Of a DNA stretch of 64,000 nt, positions 10,489-22,460 are shown piece by piece. Numbering within the stretch: the stretch's first letter is position 1; each line of letters begins with the position of its first letter. Source of the DNA: Hyaloperonospora brassicae (lineage: Eukaryota; Oomycota; Peronosporomycetes; Peronosporales; Peronosporaceae); contig CANTFL010000335.1 in assembly GCA_947650285.1 (NCBI GenBank), positions 1 through 64,000 of the forward strand, given 5' to 3'. A program made the translations under genes and the position numbers. The notes beneath the pieces were generated by a model that saw nothing but the letters and a program-made list of their open reading frames with translations, did no database searches and was not told the origin of the DNA.

Positions 10489-11046
10489 TTGCCAACTCAC
10501 TTCATCCAAGCAGTAGGCTTCCGCTTCCGCTTTCTCGTCCGCAACCTTTTCCGTGAGCGAGCCAATACGACGCCAAAATCTTCAGCTTCTTCGAATTGGT
10601 TCTTTTTTAATCAAAAATCTCCATTAAGTCTTAAAAGAAAAAAGGCGAAGGACGTCTGGTATAGTTTTCTGTACCACATGCCTAAGTCCCTTGTCCCTAT
10701 CCGATATCACGAATGCCGGAGTTAGTTGAAGGTGGAAGAGTAGAAAACTTAAATAGCAATATTAGTTATCTTAATTATAAAACGAGGCAATACCGACTCC
10801 AAGGATTTGGATCTCGTTATTACCGTTGCGAAATTAATCCACCAGAAAGCGTCCACCGATGACAGTATTTGAGAAGGTGTTATACATGGCACACCGACGC
10901 ACAATTAATGGATTATGAGCTATCCGCTGTTCATGGGAAAAGACGCACAATCGCACAATCTTATCATCCATGATTTTGAGCTTCTTTTCTTGACCTCGAT
11001 CATTCAGGTAGACCACGTAGGCTGAAATGAGGTCGTAGTGCTTGAC
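10489..11046 (-). pseudogene. MULE (Mutator-like) transposase relic
   Basis: The minus-strand translation in two or three frames reads as one protein. The clearest block, 10623-10725, gives PAFVISDRDKGLRHVVQKT followed by IPDVLRLFSFKT, which fits the MULE/FAR1 pattern around the second catalytic Asp (SDRD, then ...FP...H/C). Upstream (10834-11016) lies a 60-residue stretch ending in a stop, and downstream (10489-10600) a helical segment ADEKAEAEAYCLDEVSWQ. Stops and frameshifts separate the blocks, and the catalytic Glu region is not identified. Family call rests mainly on one motif. Confidence 0.5.
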
Positions 11047-13491
11047 ATTGCTGCCGACTAACTAGAGCTTAATCTTTTATAGCAAAAACTTTGTTAATTT
11101 GGAAGGCGGTAATCCCTTTATTCTTTGATATATTTTATTCATCACCGGTAAAATAACTGTTCAAGGTCATTGTCATTTCTCGGAATGCAGATTATACACT
11201 AAATGTTTCGCAGGTTCATATGTACAAAGAGATTGGTATTATCCTGAAACTTGACAGAAGTGAAAATACAATCATTTAGAAGGCCAAATATTGATGAAAA
11301 GGCAAACTCCACCACAAACAAACGGTAATCTTGTGTGCACACAGCTGTGTTAAGTCGCCTACCACTTGAGAATACACGATACGTCCGGTTACGCTGACAG
11401 TTTTACTTAATTACAGCTTGAATGAAGTAGCATATGTTCCTGTAACAACTTATATTAGATAAGCTGATAGGTTGCTAATATTCGTCTTCGCTTTCCATCT
11501 GATGTGCAGGAAATTACAAGTGCTGATGTGGCCAACAAAAGATATTAGATGTATTATATCGATCATTTGCCACGTGGCAACGTAGTCTTTATTGCTAAAA
11601 AAGACTGGGGCTATATTACTAGACGAGGATTTGTACTTTATGTATAGACAACAGGCTTTTATATTTGTCTCTTTACGATCTTGTGGTATATATTGTGTTG
11701 ATCATATTCATGGTAATTATGCAATATATCCTAAAGTAATATCTTTTCTTCTTATATATAGGATTGCGACTATATTTTATCATGGCTTATGGAATTGTTG
11801 TCGTGACTTTATTACTTAACTGTGCATAATATCCTCGCTACAAATGACATGATCTGCACCTTTCATTTGCTTATGTCCGAGCCCCATGACGTTGCTTAAT
11901 CAGCATCATGTTCTGTAAAGCTTCAGCTAGAACAACTGTCGCATCCAATGCCACACATCTCTTACAAGAAGCAGAAGTAAAGATATGAGTCTGAAAAAGA
12001 GGGGTTCCGTACAAATGGGCGAGGGTTTTTTGTGTCTTATATGTTTCGCGCTTATCAATATACTTTATAGTATATTCCTATATATTTTGAATTAGTCGGT
12101 CACTCCTATATAAAGGATTGTTCTTGCAAAGAGTCTTTTGTAGAGAAGGGTGAGTGCATATTGCAAGTTTGTAAGATATTGTAATTATAAAAAACAAATT
12201 AACTGATCTTTAAACAATGTATGTGTCTTTAAACATATCGTCACGGCGTTCCAAGAATCTTTTAATTTCTATTTAATGTAGTATACATCACTTTTACTCA
12301 TTAGGATAGTACGGGTGTCGGCTATTGGTATTAATTTCCTCTGCGTACGTGTACGTGTACGCGACGTAGCACGATACTACGCCCATTGTTGCCAGTGAGA
12401 GGCAGGTAGGTACTGAAGTACCAAATATTACGCTGGCACCAACGCCTTTTATATTCACTGACGCATAAACATCCTCTTAATGCCTGCACTACGATCTATT
12501 ACAAGACTGTTATCAGTTAGGTTGAATTAAACATAACCAGAATCCGTTTCGAGAATTATCACTTAACGATACCTCACAGTTGCAGTGGAGCTAACGAGAA
12601 GATTCGCAGTGGTACATAAAGTGACGCATTGATCACTCGTACATGCATCTTGCTGATACACCAAACCAGTACATTAATTTGAATACGGTTTAGGTTGAGA
12701 CTGGACTGCTGATAATCCGATTTATTGCTCATTATTGCAGAAAACTGTCTTCGTGTCTCCCCATTGTGAAGTCATCCATTAAATCATTAATTATAGCTAA
12801 CAGTAGTCATAACAAAGAGTCATTATTCTATAGCGTTTGCATGCACGACCACCTGCTAACCTTAATTTTAGCTACGTGGTCATGTATACTCTTATCTGGT
12901 AAAAACAAGATGCGGGCTGAATGCAAGGAAGGATGACTTTTCGTTGCCGCTGTGCCGAGCAGAACGACGTATGCAAAGGAGTACATGTAATGTGCGGCGA
13001 TAATTGTAGCTACAATGTGGCCTGGACAACCGCACTTGTCAAGCGAATCCGTGAAGAATTACAACAACATCGGACTTTGCTGTTCGTGTAGGCGTTGCTC
13101 GCTTGTATCTACATTCGAGCCTCAGGAAAGATGAGACGTACAACCAGATGCTTTACGCTGCTGTGTGGGCGCCAAGTTGCTTCTCCATCAGCTCATTCCA
13201 AGCTGAGATACACCGCATCTTGGTCAGAAGTTTGCTTGCTATGAAACATGAACATAAAACGTAATTGCGGATGTCAGATCGAAGTGTGACCTGGCGATTG
13301 TAGCTGCAATAGCGTCTTGTCGCTAAGGGAACTTCCACATGCATAAAAAATGCGATGACTTCAACCATGTCCTTTCGTGACAGCCAGTCAATCGATACTA
13401 GTGAGTAGATTAACTATGGGCAAGATAAGAGTCTCGAAGACAAAAGAGATCGTCACGACGTCTGTCTATCAAAATTATAGTTCAATCAGTA
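11047..13491. other. AT-rich decayed sequence, nothing assigned
   Basis: 2.4 kb without a supported gene. Open frames are short (75 codons or fewer) and lack motifs. The more GC-rich stretch 12900-13380 may be old coding DNA, but no frame could be matched to a family. Confidence 0.3.
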
Positions 13492-13976
13492 CAGTCATTC
13501 CTCGGATAACACACAATCTCATAGCTCTTAACTCATATAACTCATACAAATTCAGATCCACCGTGCTCGTTCTATGGTATCTAACTCATAACCAGCAACG
13601 CATAACTGTAGGGCTATTATGAGTCTCCCGTAAGACAGTAAATCTTGCAAAAATTATATGAAGCAAATACACTCATGTATATGTATGAATTTTACGCATC
13701 TGAAGAAGACGAAGTATCTGAGATAACGTTTCTAGTAAAGACAAGAATGTAGGGTGATATGAGTGGTGGCATCCATACAGATAGACATATAAAGCTCACG
13801 AATACGTTAATAAAAACCACACCTGGCCTGTATCGATAAATTATGGATGGGGGTAGTAACAGATAGAGCCTTAAAAAAATTCCCGATGGTCTCCACCAAT
13901 TCTACTTACTTCTACTCCTCATTCTCCTCATCCCTATCTTTAAAATCCTGTATCGTCTATATTACCTCACTGTCAT

Positions 13977-14453
13977 TCAATCTATGTGAGCTGAATCAAC
14001 CTTCTCTAATGAATTTATTAGATTCGAAATGGACATGAGATTCCTTAGAGATAGAGTTTTGATGGCATTTTGCATCTCGCTCTCAACCCTATGCCCCTCC
14101 AAATAAGCCACAGATGTCAAGGCGAGGAACGATATAAGTTCTGTGTGGCCGAAATATGTTGCATCAATTACAGCTGAAATCCACTTCCACGCTACTACAC
14201 ACCAATTCAGAGCGGTCAACTGGCCGACCCTGTAGACGTCAACATCACCGCGGTTCGTAGAGGTCCACAGCATTCTAATACATTGGCGCCTGTAGTGGCG
14301 CTTATTAGCAGCGATGCTTTTGGTACATATGGGCTGATTTTTTGTGGCACAAATGGGAGGCAATAACCGGATAGAAATATTCTCCAGCTCTAAATTAATA
14401 GTAGTATGAGATAATGCATTATCGAGAAAAAGCAAGAACCGCTTGCGAGTCTG
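13977..14453 (-). pseudogene. pogo/Tigger-like transposase relic 3 (C-terminal half)
   Basis: The minus-strand frame begins with LFLDNALSH, the second catalytic Asp block of DDE_1 transposases, followed by INLELENISIRLLPP and a basic ANKRHYRRQ segment, as in Tigger/jerky proteins, then runs to a stop at 13977. The N-terminal half is absent: the next 13 bases lead straight into the CAGTCA end of another element at 14466. A CAGTCATTCC sequence preceded by TA at 13490-13491 could be an end of this relic. Confidence 0.6.
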
Positions 14454-14465
14454 GGAATAATAATA

Positions 14466-16534
14466 CAGTCACCCCTCTCTATAAGAGACTCTCTATATGA
14501 GACACCCTCTTTTTAAGGGTCACAGTGTCGCCAAACATTATAAACTATATAGGGATCTGTATACCGTTCTTTTTATGAGCGAGTATGATACAAGATTCGA
14601 AAAAAACTCGCCCATTAGAGGTAACAACCCTCTAGACATGACTCAATACTCCTACTTCTGATGCTGAAGAGATACGTGGCATATAATGTGACAGTTGTTC
14701 TAGCCGAAGATTACCCTTATTGTTTTGCAGCAACGTTATAGAACCACAGAAGCGACCTAGGGAAAGACATAGAGCATGTCATAACCGGCGAGCTTATGAG
14801 GCCCATACTACTGATGACGTCATGAAGATATATACAAAAGACGAAATTTAATAACTTCGTACGGGAATAAATAGGTAGAAAAAAATTAATGTTCGTAAAT
14901 TCTCGACTAAACCAATCGTACCTCACGTCCAACCAAGAACTTCAAATCCGTGCAACCAATTATTTCGACAAAGCGAGTATCCCTCTCTATAGAGCAAAGG
15001 CATTAGATCTATAAACAATGCCAAGAACGCTTAAACATATGCTATTACGAAGGGCAGACTTATGTGAGCATTCAGTTCCAGCACAGTATTAGTGAATTCA
15101 ACGGCGTATCGTCTCACGGCCATGAACTAAAGGGCCTTCAAGGGCTATAACCCTCAGGTAAAAAAGAAACGACGTGTAAAGCATTCTGAGCTCGAGAACG
15201 AGCTGCTTAAATTCGTTTCGAGCGCGAGAGTGACGCGCTATATGACGTTCTGGTCCCGAAGAAAGCAGACCGACTGCGAGTGAGCCATAATATCGAAGAT
15301 CACGATCTCAAGCTTTCGAAAGGCTGACTTCAGAGTTTCAAGAAGCGGAACAACATCAAAAGCCGCGCTTTGACGTGCGAGAGCGGTAGCATATGGATCG
15401 AGGATGTGCAAGCAGCAAAGTGTGAGACCCAATCTCTGATTGAGCAATATTCTCCGAGTGCCGCATTTAACTTTAATGAGACAGCATTGTTTTACGACTT
15501 GCTACCGAACAAAGCCCTATTCATGGTTCAAAACAACGGCAAGAAGAGCGTCCGGTCTTATCTGACAGTTTCTCTGTGCTGCAACACAAAGTGGCTCTGA
15601 AAAGCTGGAGCGCATGATCATTGGCAAGTTTATAAAGCCAATGTGCTTTAAGGGTGTGGAGATCGAGAAGAGTACATCGTATACGCTGCAAACTCATACG
15701 CCTGGATAACTGTAATTATCTTTGGTAAGTGGCTGCACAATTTAATCATCTACTGAATGGTCGCAAAGTCCTGCTACTTTTCGATAATGCTTCCAGTCAC
15801 AAAGCCCGACGAGAAGTCAACAACGTTACTGTGTTCTTTTACCCACCTAGCATGACTTCCACTACCCAGCCACTCGATGCAGGTGCGCTAATCTGTCATG
15901 ATTTAATATGCGCAATTTTAAATCTATATCAGTCTCCTCACCTACAGATATGGTTTATATATATATGTATTATTCGATCGTTGAAAGCTTGCTATAAGAT
16001 ACTTTACATGCGATGGCGCATGGATCAGGTAAAAGCACACATATAACGCAGACTAAATGTACTAGAAGCCATAGAGCTTGCTGCGGAAATCTGGAATGGT
16101 TTTGGTGGAATGTTCACTTTAAGCTGCTTAACCAAAAGTGAGATCATCGAGCGCCACAGGTTGCGGATCTGCGTGCACAAAACTACTATCGATAGTCCAG
16201 CTTCGCCTTCCAACAAAACTGCTGCGATCTGGCTGATGTATTTTAAAAACTTGATGAAACCGTCAGCTTGGATGATTATGTAAAAAACAATGACCACGAG
16301 CAGAATCACGAAGAACAAGGAGCTTTGATTGATGCAGAAGCCGAGCCTGCGAAAGTCGAATGCGACGAAGATCAAGCATGCTCAAGAAGCACTAAAGTGC
16401 TGCCTGATTTTGCATTCGTACTTCATACGCCCAGATGCAGACACGCGGGTGATTTGTTTGGATCTAAATGAAGTGTCGCCGGCGATTCGTGATACCCGGA
16501 CCTATGGAGGGGATCAGCTTTAGAGGAGAGACTG
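14466..16534 (+). mobile_element. Probable pogo-like element containing relic 4
   Basis: The left end reads CAGTCACCCCTCTCTATAAG and is preceded by TA (14464-14465). A right end, inverted, reads CAGTCTCTCCTCTAAAG at 16534. CAGT termini and a TA target are typical of pogo elements. The transposase relic 15040-16475 lies between. The similarity of the two ends is only about 15 bp and the right flank is AT and not TA, so the boundaries are tentative. Confidence 0.4.
15040..16475 (+). pseudogene. pogo/Tigger-like transposase relic 4
   Basis: Plus-strand copy of relic 2. Blocks in order: N-terminal DNA-binding segment (about 15180-15370) with a stop where relic 2 has Cys (SKG-stop-LQSF), AAFNFNETALFY (15370-15600) with Asn for the first catalytic Asp, LERMIIGKFIKPMCFKG, then LLLFDNASSH and TTQPLDAGAL (15729-16046), and a C-terminal tail to about 16475. 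Several stops. Shared lesions with relic 2 show that both descend from an already inactive copy or from one duplication. Confidence 0.75.
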
Positions 16535-19035
16535 ATTCAATTCAACAAACATCACACCTTTTTCGATTCAAAACATGATCTGTAACCTTACAAAAACGCC
16601 CAATTATTAATTTGTTCAGTCGAGTTAAGATCAGCCACTTTGACTTTTCAAAAAACCCGCCGCTTTGACTATTCGACCAGCCGTAATATCAGCCACTTTG
16701 ACCATAAGTAAGCATCGCTCCTAAGACGTTTTGTCCAGTCGTATTATTCGACACTTTAAATTTTCGACTAGCGGTCAGCGAAGCATAAGCCGGGCGCGTC
16801 TCTACAGCGAAACATATTGGTAAGCTCAGCAGACGATACGTACCCACGTTCTTTTTCTGCAGTACTTTCGGACTTCTCTTTTTGGTACATATTGTCGTTC
16901 TAGCCAATCAGCTCAACATACATCATGCTCTAATTACTCGTTGTACGCACCTTGGCGACAATAAAGCTCATGACGCGGCTAAGCTCATGCCCGCGCGTGA
17001 ACTGTAAAATGTAGTAACGAGTACCTGTTGCTGTACCCTCGCAATGTCGACACAAATCAGATGAGCTGTGAGGATCCGCACCTAATAGGTGAATAAATCA
17101 TGTTGGTCCCGTCAAGAATCATCTAAATTTTCATAGCCGCTCTTCTACTTCCATGCGCTGCATGCATCAAGTTGGGTGGATTACGTTAAGCGTCAGGACC
17201 CACTACGATTTCGACCATCTTGTCCGACTCGAGCGAATTCGTCTAAAGGCTTTGGGTAAATGCAGTTAAGCCGCCCATATTTAGCACGTCCTTCTTTTAC
17301 GAGAGTAGAAGATTAATATTTGTTTGACGCTGCGGCGCGACGCGATGCAGTTCAGTCTTTGGCTTCAGCATTGTCGCGCACAGCCCACGTGCTAATCAGC
17401 TCAATGTACGCAACATCGATCGGAGGGGCTAGCATGTATCCATCATTCAGCAGAATGACCAGCACGACTTTAATGTAAGATGAGGTACTTGGCGACCGTA
17501 CGCGAAAATGGTAATGGATGGACTCTGCTGGGAGCCCTTTGACTTTACCAAGGATCGGCCGGTGCTCGTCATTGTCACAACTAAGATCATCTCACTTGGA
17601 TCTTGTTTTATTAGGGGCCAGTGCGCGAGCGACAGCGATTCGTGTAGGAAATCTCTAACAATCGGACCGACACTAAGACGTCCGACGATCCTATACACAT
17701 TCCCCCACGATGTGTATAAGCGCTCGTAAAGCTTCTTCTTCGGCCAGCAATGCTACTTCTAGCGTAACCTCGGCTACTATAGCACTAGGCGGTAGCGAGT
17801 CTTACAGACGTGACAAAACGACGTGCGCGGAGCGGGAAGGAGGAGACGAGCATCTCGCCAGCTAGTTTAATGAAGCTTTTGACCAGTCTGTTCTATGTTT
17901 CAGTATTAAAATTGGTGGTTTACCTTTTTAAAAGATCATGTGGCTTCTTTTTCATAACTTTATATGAGACAAGCTAAAGGTTGCTTCTATAAATTGTACA
18001 CAAAGTTGTCACGCAAATGATGTCTTTGATTAACCCGTTTACCTTCTCTCTTTACTGATAGTCACTTAGGTGGATACTTTAATAAATTTTCTGAATGTTG
18101 TGTTGGTATTATAACAAAACTTTCGATAAGTCAAAATTATCATTTTATGACATTCCCTCGCACGGCCAACATGGCCGTGCAGCGCGCAACAAAGGGCGCA
18201 CAATAAGCTGCATAGAAGGATGAAAATAAGAGTGCAGTGGGCTATCCCGCGCGACAGACGACTCGATGACTTGTAGCTTTGTCGTCAAACCTTGTTGCTG
18301 ACCCTGTTGCTAGGTACATGTGGTACATAACCACATCCATTAAACAGTTTTTCCGAGGGTATATCCTTCACTCTGGCGGGGAAGGCATTAGGTATGACTC
18401 ATGGAAGTTGCTTAGTCGCTCAGATTTCTGGTACGGCGAAGCCCGAGACACGAGCGCGAAGTGGCGACCAAGCGTTTAGCCTTAATATATGTGATATTAT
18501 TTTATATTCTGATAACGAGCATCTCTTCCTTTATTACTTTGACGTTTACGCACTAGAAAGCTTTCGATGAAGACAATAGCTCGCACCAGCGATTATTGAT
18601 TATTGTAAAAAAATTGTCGGTCGTTTCCAGTAGGTGATTTAAGCCGCAATGTCTGTCGTCGATCTAGCCCTAATTTTGAATAAGGGACTTACTAAATTTT
18701 GATCTGTTCAGACTGTTGAAAACTATCATATATTTACCTTCGACGCTGATTTTTTTTACGATCTCAAAACACCATAAACATTTTATAGATCCATCTTCAA
18801 TTGGAACCTCCCCTTAACCTTTATCACAGGTGCTCCTGTAAATTCACTTTACAAACTTATCCCTCCAACTGCCCCCCCCTTTCGAAACTTATGTCTCCTT
18901 TAAGTAACTTTAAGCAGTCTTGAATTAATTCGAGAACCGATCAGAGCAATACAACCTAAAAGACTAACGCTTTAGAGTGCTGTACGCAATAGCTACTAAT
19001 AATACACAGCATAGAATATGATTTCCTGATCAACC
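16535..19035. other. Non-coding; short repeated motif near 16.6 kb
   Basis: The motif TCAGCCACTTTGAC occurs at 16631 and 16689 with a variant CCGCCGCTTTGAC at 16657, a roughly 30-bp spaced repeat. Around 17385-17470 a minus-strand stretch (NDGYMLAPPIDVAYIELIST) looks like old coding DNA, unassigned. No intact gene is seen. Confidence 0.35.
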
Positions 19036-19605
19036 ATGAAGCGCCAACGCTACACTATCGGCGAGAAAATGAAAGTTACCAGGGTGGCAAAAATTGCATC
19101 GTTATGATCCATTTCGGTCTAGTACAACGTCGACCGTCTCTTCATCTGCGACTGGGTTCATTGCGATAATGCTGGCTAATTTGACGAGGATTCGTCGAAC
19201 AAGTTTCGTCTTGGCGGGGGCGGTTGTCGTGTTTTCCGTGGAGAACTGGACTCTGTTCTCATCAATGCAGTTTGTGAAATTTGTTCCGAGCACAACCGTG
19301 TCACCCACAGCAGGGTCGTAAAGATAACGGCAAAGATTCTCAGGACGATAACAGAGCCACCCGGTCGCACTCTCACGAATATTTAGCGTGAGCGTTCATT
19401 TCGCCGACACAATTTCGTCATGCGAAAGATAATGAATAGGTCGAAACTTAGGAATGAAGTTATCGCCGCGCGCGGTGCCAACTATATCGTGCACTTGCGA
19501 AAGCTTCACCGGGAATACAATATCGAGCCGCAAAACATGATAGATCCAGATGATACCGCGCTTTTCGCAAAACATGACGACGATACTAAGCTGGCGGAGC
19601 GCTAA
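19036..19605 (+). pseudogene. pogo/Tigger-like transposase relic 5 (N-terminal half)
   Basis: ATG at 19036 opens MKRQRYTIGEKMKVTRVAK, an N-terminal helix-turn-helix-like start, soon broken by a stop. A second DNA-binding (CENP-B/Tc5 type) block follows at about 19225-19390 in another frame (GELDSVLINAVCEICSEHN), and at 19420-19605 RGANYIVHLRKLHREYN and MIDPDDTALFAKHDDDT give the approach to the first catalytic Asp. The remainder of the DDE domain is not identified downstream. Sequence is unlike relics 2 and 4, so it is a different pogo subfamily. Confidence 0.55.
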
Positions 19606-22289
19606 GACATAGCTGGACCCATCAGGTTTTTCTTCTTCGAGAAGATTTGTTTGACTGCTTTGTGTCCTATTCGCGGCGACGGGAATAAGTCTTAACATGT
19701 GTTCTAGGCAAGGGCAATGAATTAGTGATCTTGATGAGCAAGTGATACTTATTATCACCAATTCAAATAATGGATTATTTCGGACTCGATTATTCGGTAC
19801 ATCGACTACAAGCTTCCGTTTCTCAAGCCGAACCAGAATCAACTCGGTTTCGTCCCCGCCCCAAGTCACGTGAACAAGAACGTGAAGACTCCGCTGCAGG
19901 TTCCCAAGATCACTTACACAGAAAATCCCGGCGTGCGATCGTCGTACCTATAGCACTGCGTTTCGGAGTCTTCAAGCCCTTAACGAGCACCCTGCCGACC
20001 TGATCGAAAGGTGTAAGGAGTATGGACCTCACTTCTACACGGCAGGTTGAAACTACCGCCCTCCGTCTCTACAAACGATCATCGGCGAGATCTAGGCCCC
20101 GTGGTCAGCAATTAGCGAGCCATCAATTCGCTTCAGGTTCCGCAGCTGCTTTCTAAGCGAAAATGATGATTTGGCTCTTTGGCTTCACAAATAGTACGGC
20201 CTCCATTTTATGCGACTTGTGTTCAGGAGCTCCATCTCCATCTCGCTCTCCCACTTGCTCTGAAAGCATGACAACAGCAGCAGTGACATGAACATCGCAA
20301 CGACGACGAGTACGATCTGATATTATTGAGCACTCCAATTCTATAATTGGGGTTCCTAGGAGCGCATATCTGCGCCACGCCACGTGATATTTGGAAACCT
20401 GCGTCAAACTTCGTCAAACTTCGTCGATCGTACCATATCATATTTAAATCAATTCGGCTTGAGTGCGGTCTTTAAACTTTCTAAACCCCGAATAAAACAG
20501 AGAGTATGTCGCTGAATAAATGTTTCATTGGTAAGCACATACCTGATAGAGCTAGCGATTCGTTTGCTTCTTCATACCGCTCTAAAAATGCGCATAGCCG
20601 GGCCTACCCAGAGATTAATGAAACAGGGACTTACTGCGCCACGGGTCGCCATCTAGCGTGGGGGCATGATACTCGATTGTTTGATCCTTACGAGCAAATT
20701 TGCTGAATAAGATTCAAGCAGGAGACTTGTGCTGGCGTCGTGTCATCACGATTTCTTTGCTCGATCTTATTTCGATCGTTTTATTTATCTCACCCCAGGT
20801 ACAATCTCTTTAATTTATTTTTGATTTTTTCCATTAGGTCTTATCCCTATTCATTATCCTAAAATATGACCGTCTTGTAAATAAAAACACACTAGAGTTG
20901 CATAATGGCGAAATCCCCAGTGTAAGTAGTAATCAGGTTTTGCAGTAAGACAAGCATCTGATCCGTTGATTTTTTTATCTGAACATATTTCTTTCGGATC
21001 TTTGAATGAGCGTATTCCACAAGCATTGGTAAATTTCACTTAGCTAAATTAAAATACTTCTTTTGGAATGACGAAGAGATTGAGCACAAATCATGGCACT
21101 TATGTTTACACGGAAGTGTTTGATCTATAAAATATGGTAATAGGTGCGATGTTTTGACGGCATGGTGTGTCTCGTGTGGCAGACCTTTATTGCCGTATGT
21201 GAAGCAGGTCATGTGTCAGTTGTACTGACGTCTCGAAGCTCGCTTCTCCAACAATTAATTCTCATTGTTTTTAGTGTGTCTCTAGGTACGTCTCATCCGA
21301 AATAGTCACTACAGATATCAATTATCGACTATCTAGATTTGCCGGTATTAGTTACATGCTCTTTGGACCTATATTTTTATCTGCTGCGTCACGTAGTTTG
21401 GCTGGCAGAGGCCTCTAATATTGAATGTCCTCTGAGCGCGACGCAACACGCTTTTTCATGCAAGGGTGCGTTATTACACTATTTATATGGAAGTTGATAT
21501 TTTACAAGCCACGAAAACGGAGGACAATATTGACGTAAAAGCGATTAGTATCCTATAAAACAAATTGCAATTGAGTTGGGACCGAAACTCAGAGGTCCCA
21601 CTTATTTGAAAGCCTTTATCTGATAATAACTCGACCGTACACTATTCTGAGAGTGGCGTGAGGTAAATCAACCACAATCAATATCTACAATGGATTGGCA
21701 ACGTCTATGAGAAACTATCTTGCTACTCAGACGAGGGACACAGGGCAAATCATTAGCTGAATGTGAAAACGATCCAGAGCGTCGTATACAACCTTTCGAT
21801 ATATCGTCGACTTGGCCTTATTATATAGTTATTGAAAAGATTCCGTCATTATAAGTTTCTACAGTACATTAGTGACATTGTTGAGCGTTAAGATACGTGT
21901 TTTGCAATCAGAAGAAGCTGGTAGAGATAGTACGGGAGGGTTCGCGGAACATGCTACATAGGATGCTTACGCATGTTACGAGTCAACTCAATCGCGTGTA
22001 TCCTAAACTCAGATCAAAAACGGAATAAGCCTATTCTGTACCGGAGCTTTCGAATACTTTAGTGAGAGGATGAATTTTTACTGTAAGTGAGAAGTACAAT
22101 TCTTTACAAATTCCCAACATAATAATCAACAAGCTTACATCGACATTTCATGTAATAGGCACTACCTTAAAATTTTACATTGTGATATTGTTTGAAAGAA
22201 TCTGTGTTGTAAAACAATGACTTTCTAAACTACCAAAAACACCTTAAGAAGCCGTGTATCTTTTTTCATTAAAAAAGCAAATCTTGATT
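19606..22289. other. Non-coding, decayed
   Basis: No supported gene. 19600-20450 has somewhat higher GC and may contain the rest of relic 5 beyond recognition; 20700-22289 is AT-rich with nothing identifiable. Confidence 0.3.
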
Positions 22290-22460
22290 GTCATTATTTA
22301 ATAAACACCTCGGACTAAAGTTACTTAACCTAGACATTACTGTTCAAAGAAATAACTCCAACAGGATCTCGCATTTTGGTAGTTGACATACGTCAGCTTT
22401 CATCAATTGATACGGTGTTCAAATTATAAGTATTAATGGAGCATTGTCCCTGAATTAAAA
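22290..22460 (-). repeat. LTR fragment (family X), third copy
   Basis: Aligns by eye with 50-220 in the same orientation: AACACCT, GGTAGTTGACATACGTCAG, CAATTGATACGGTGTTC blocks in the same order and similar spacing. It is degenerate and lacks both ends. Confidence 0.4.
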
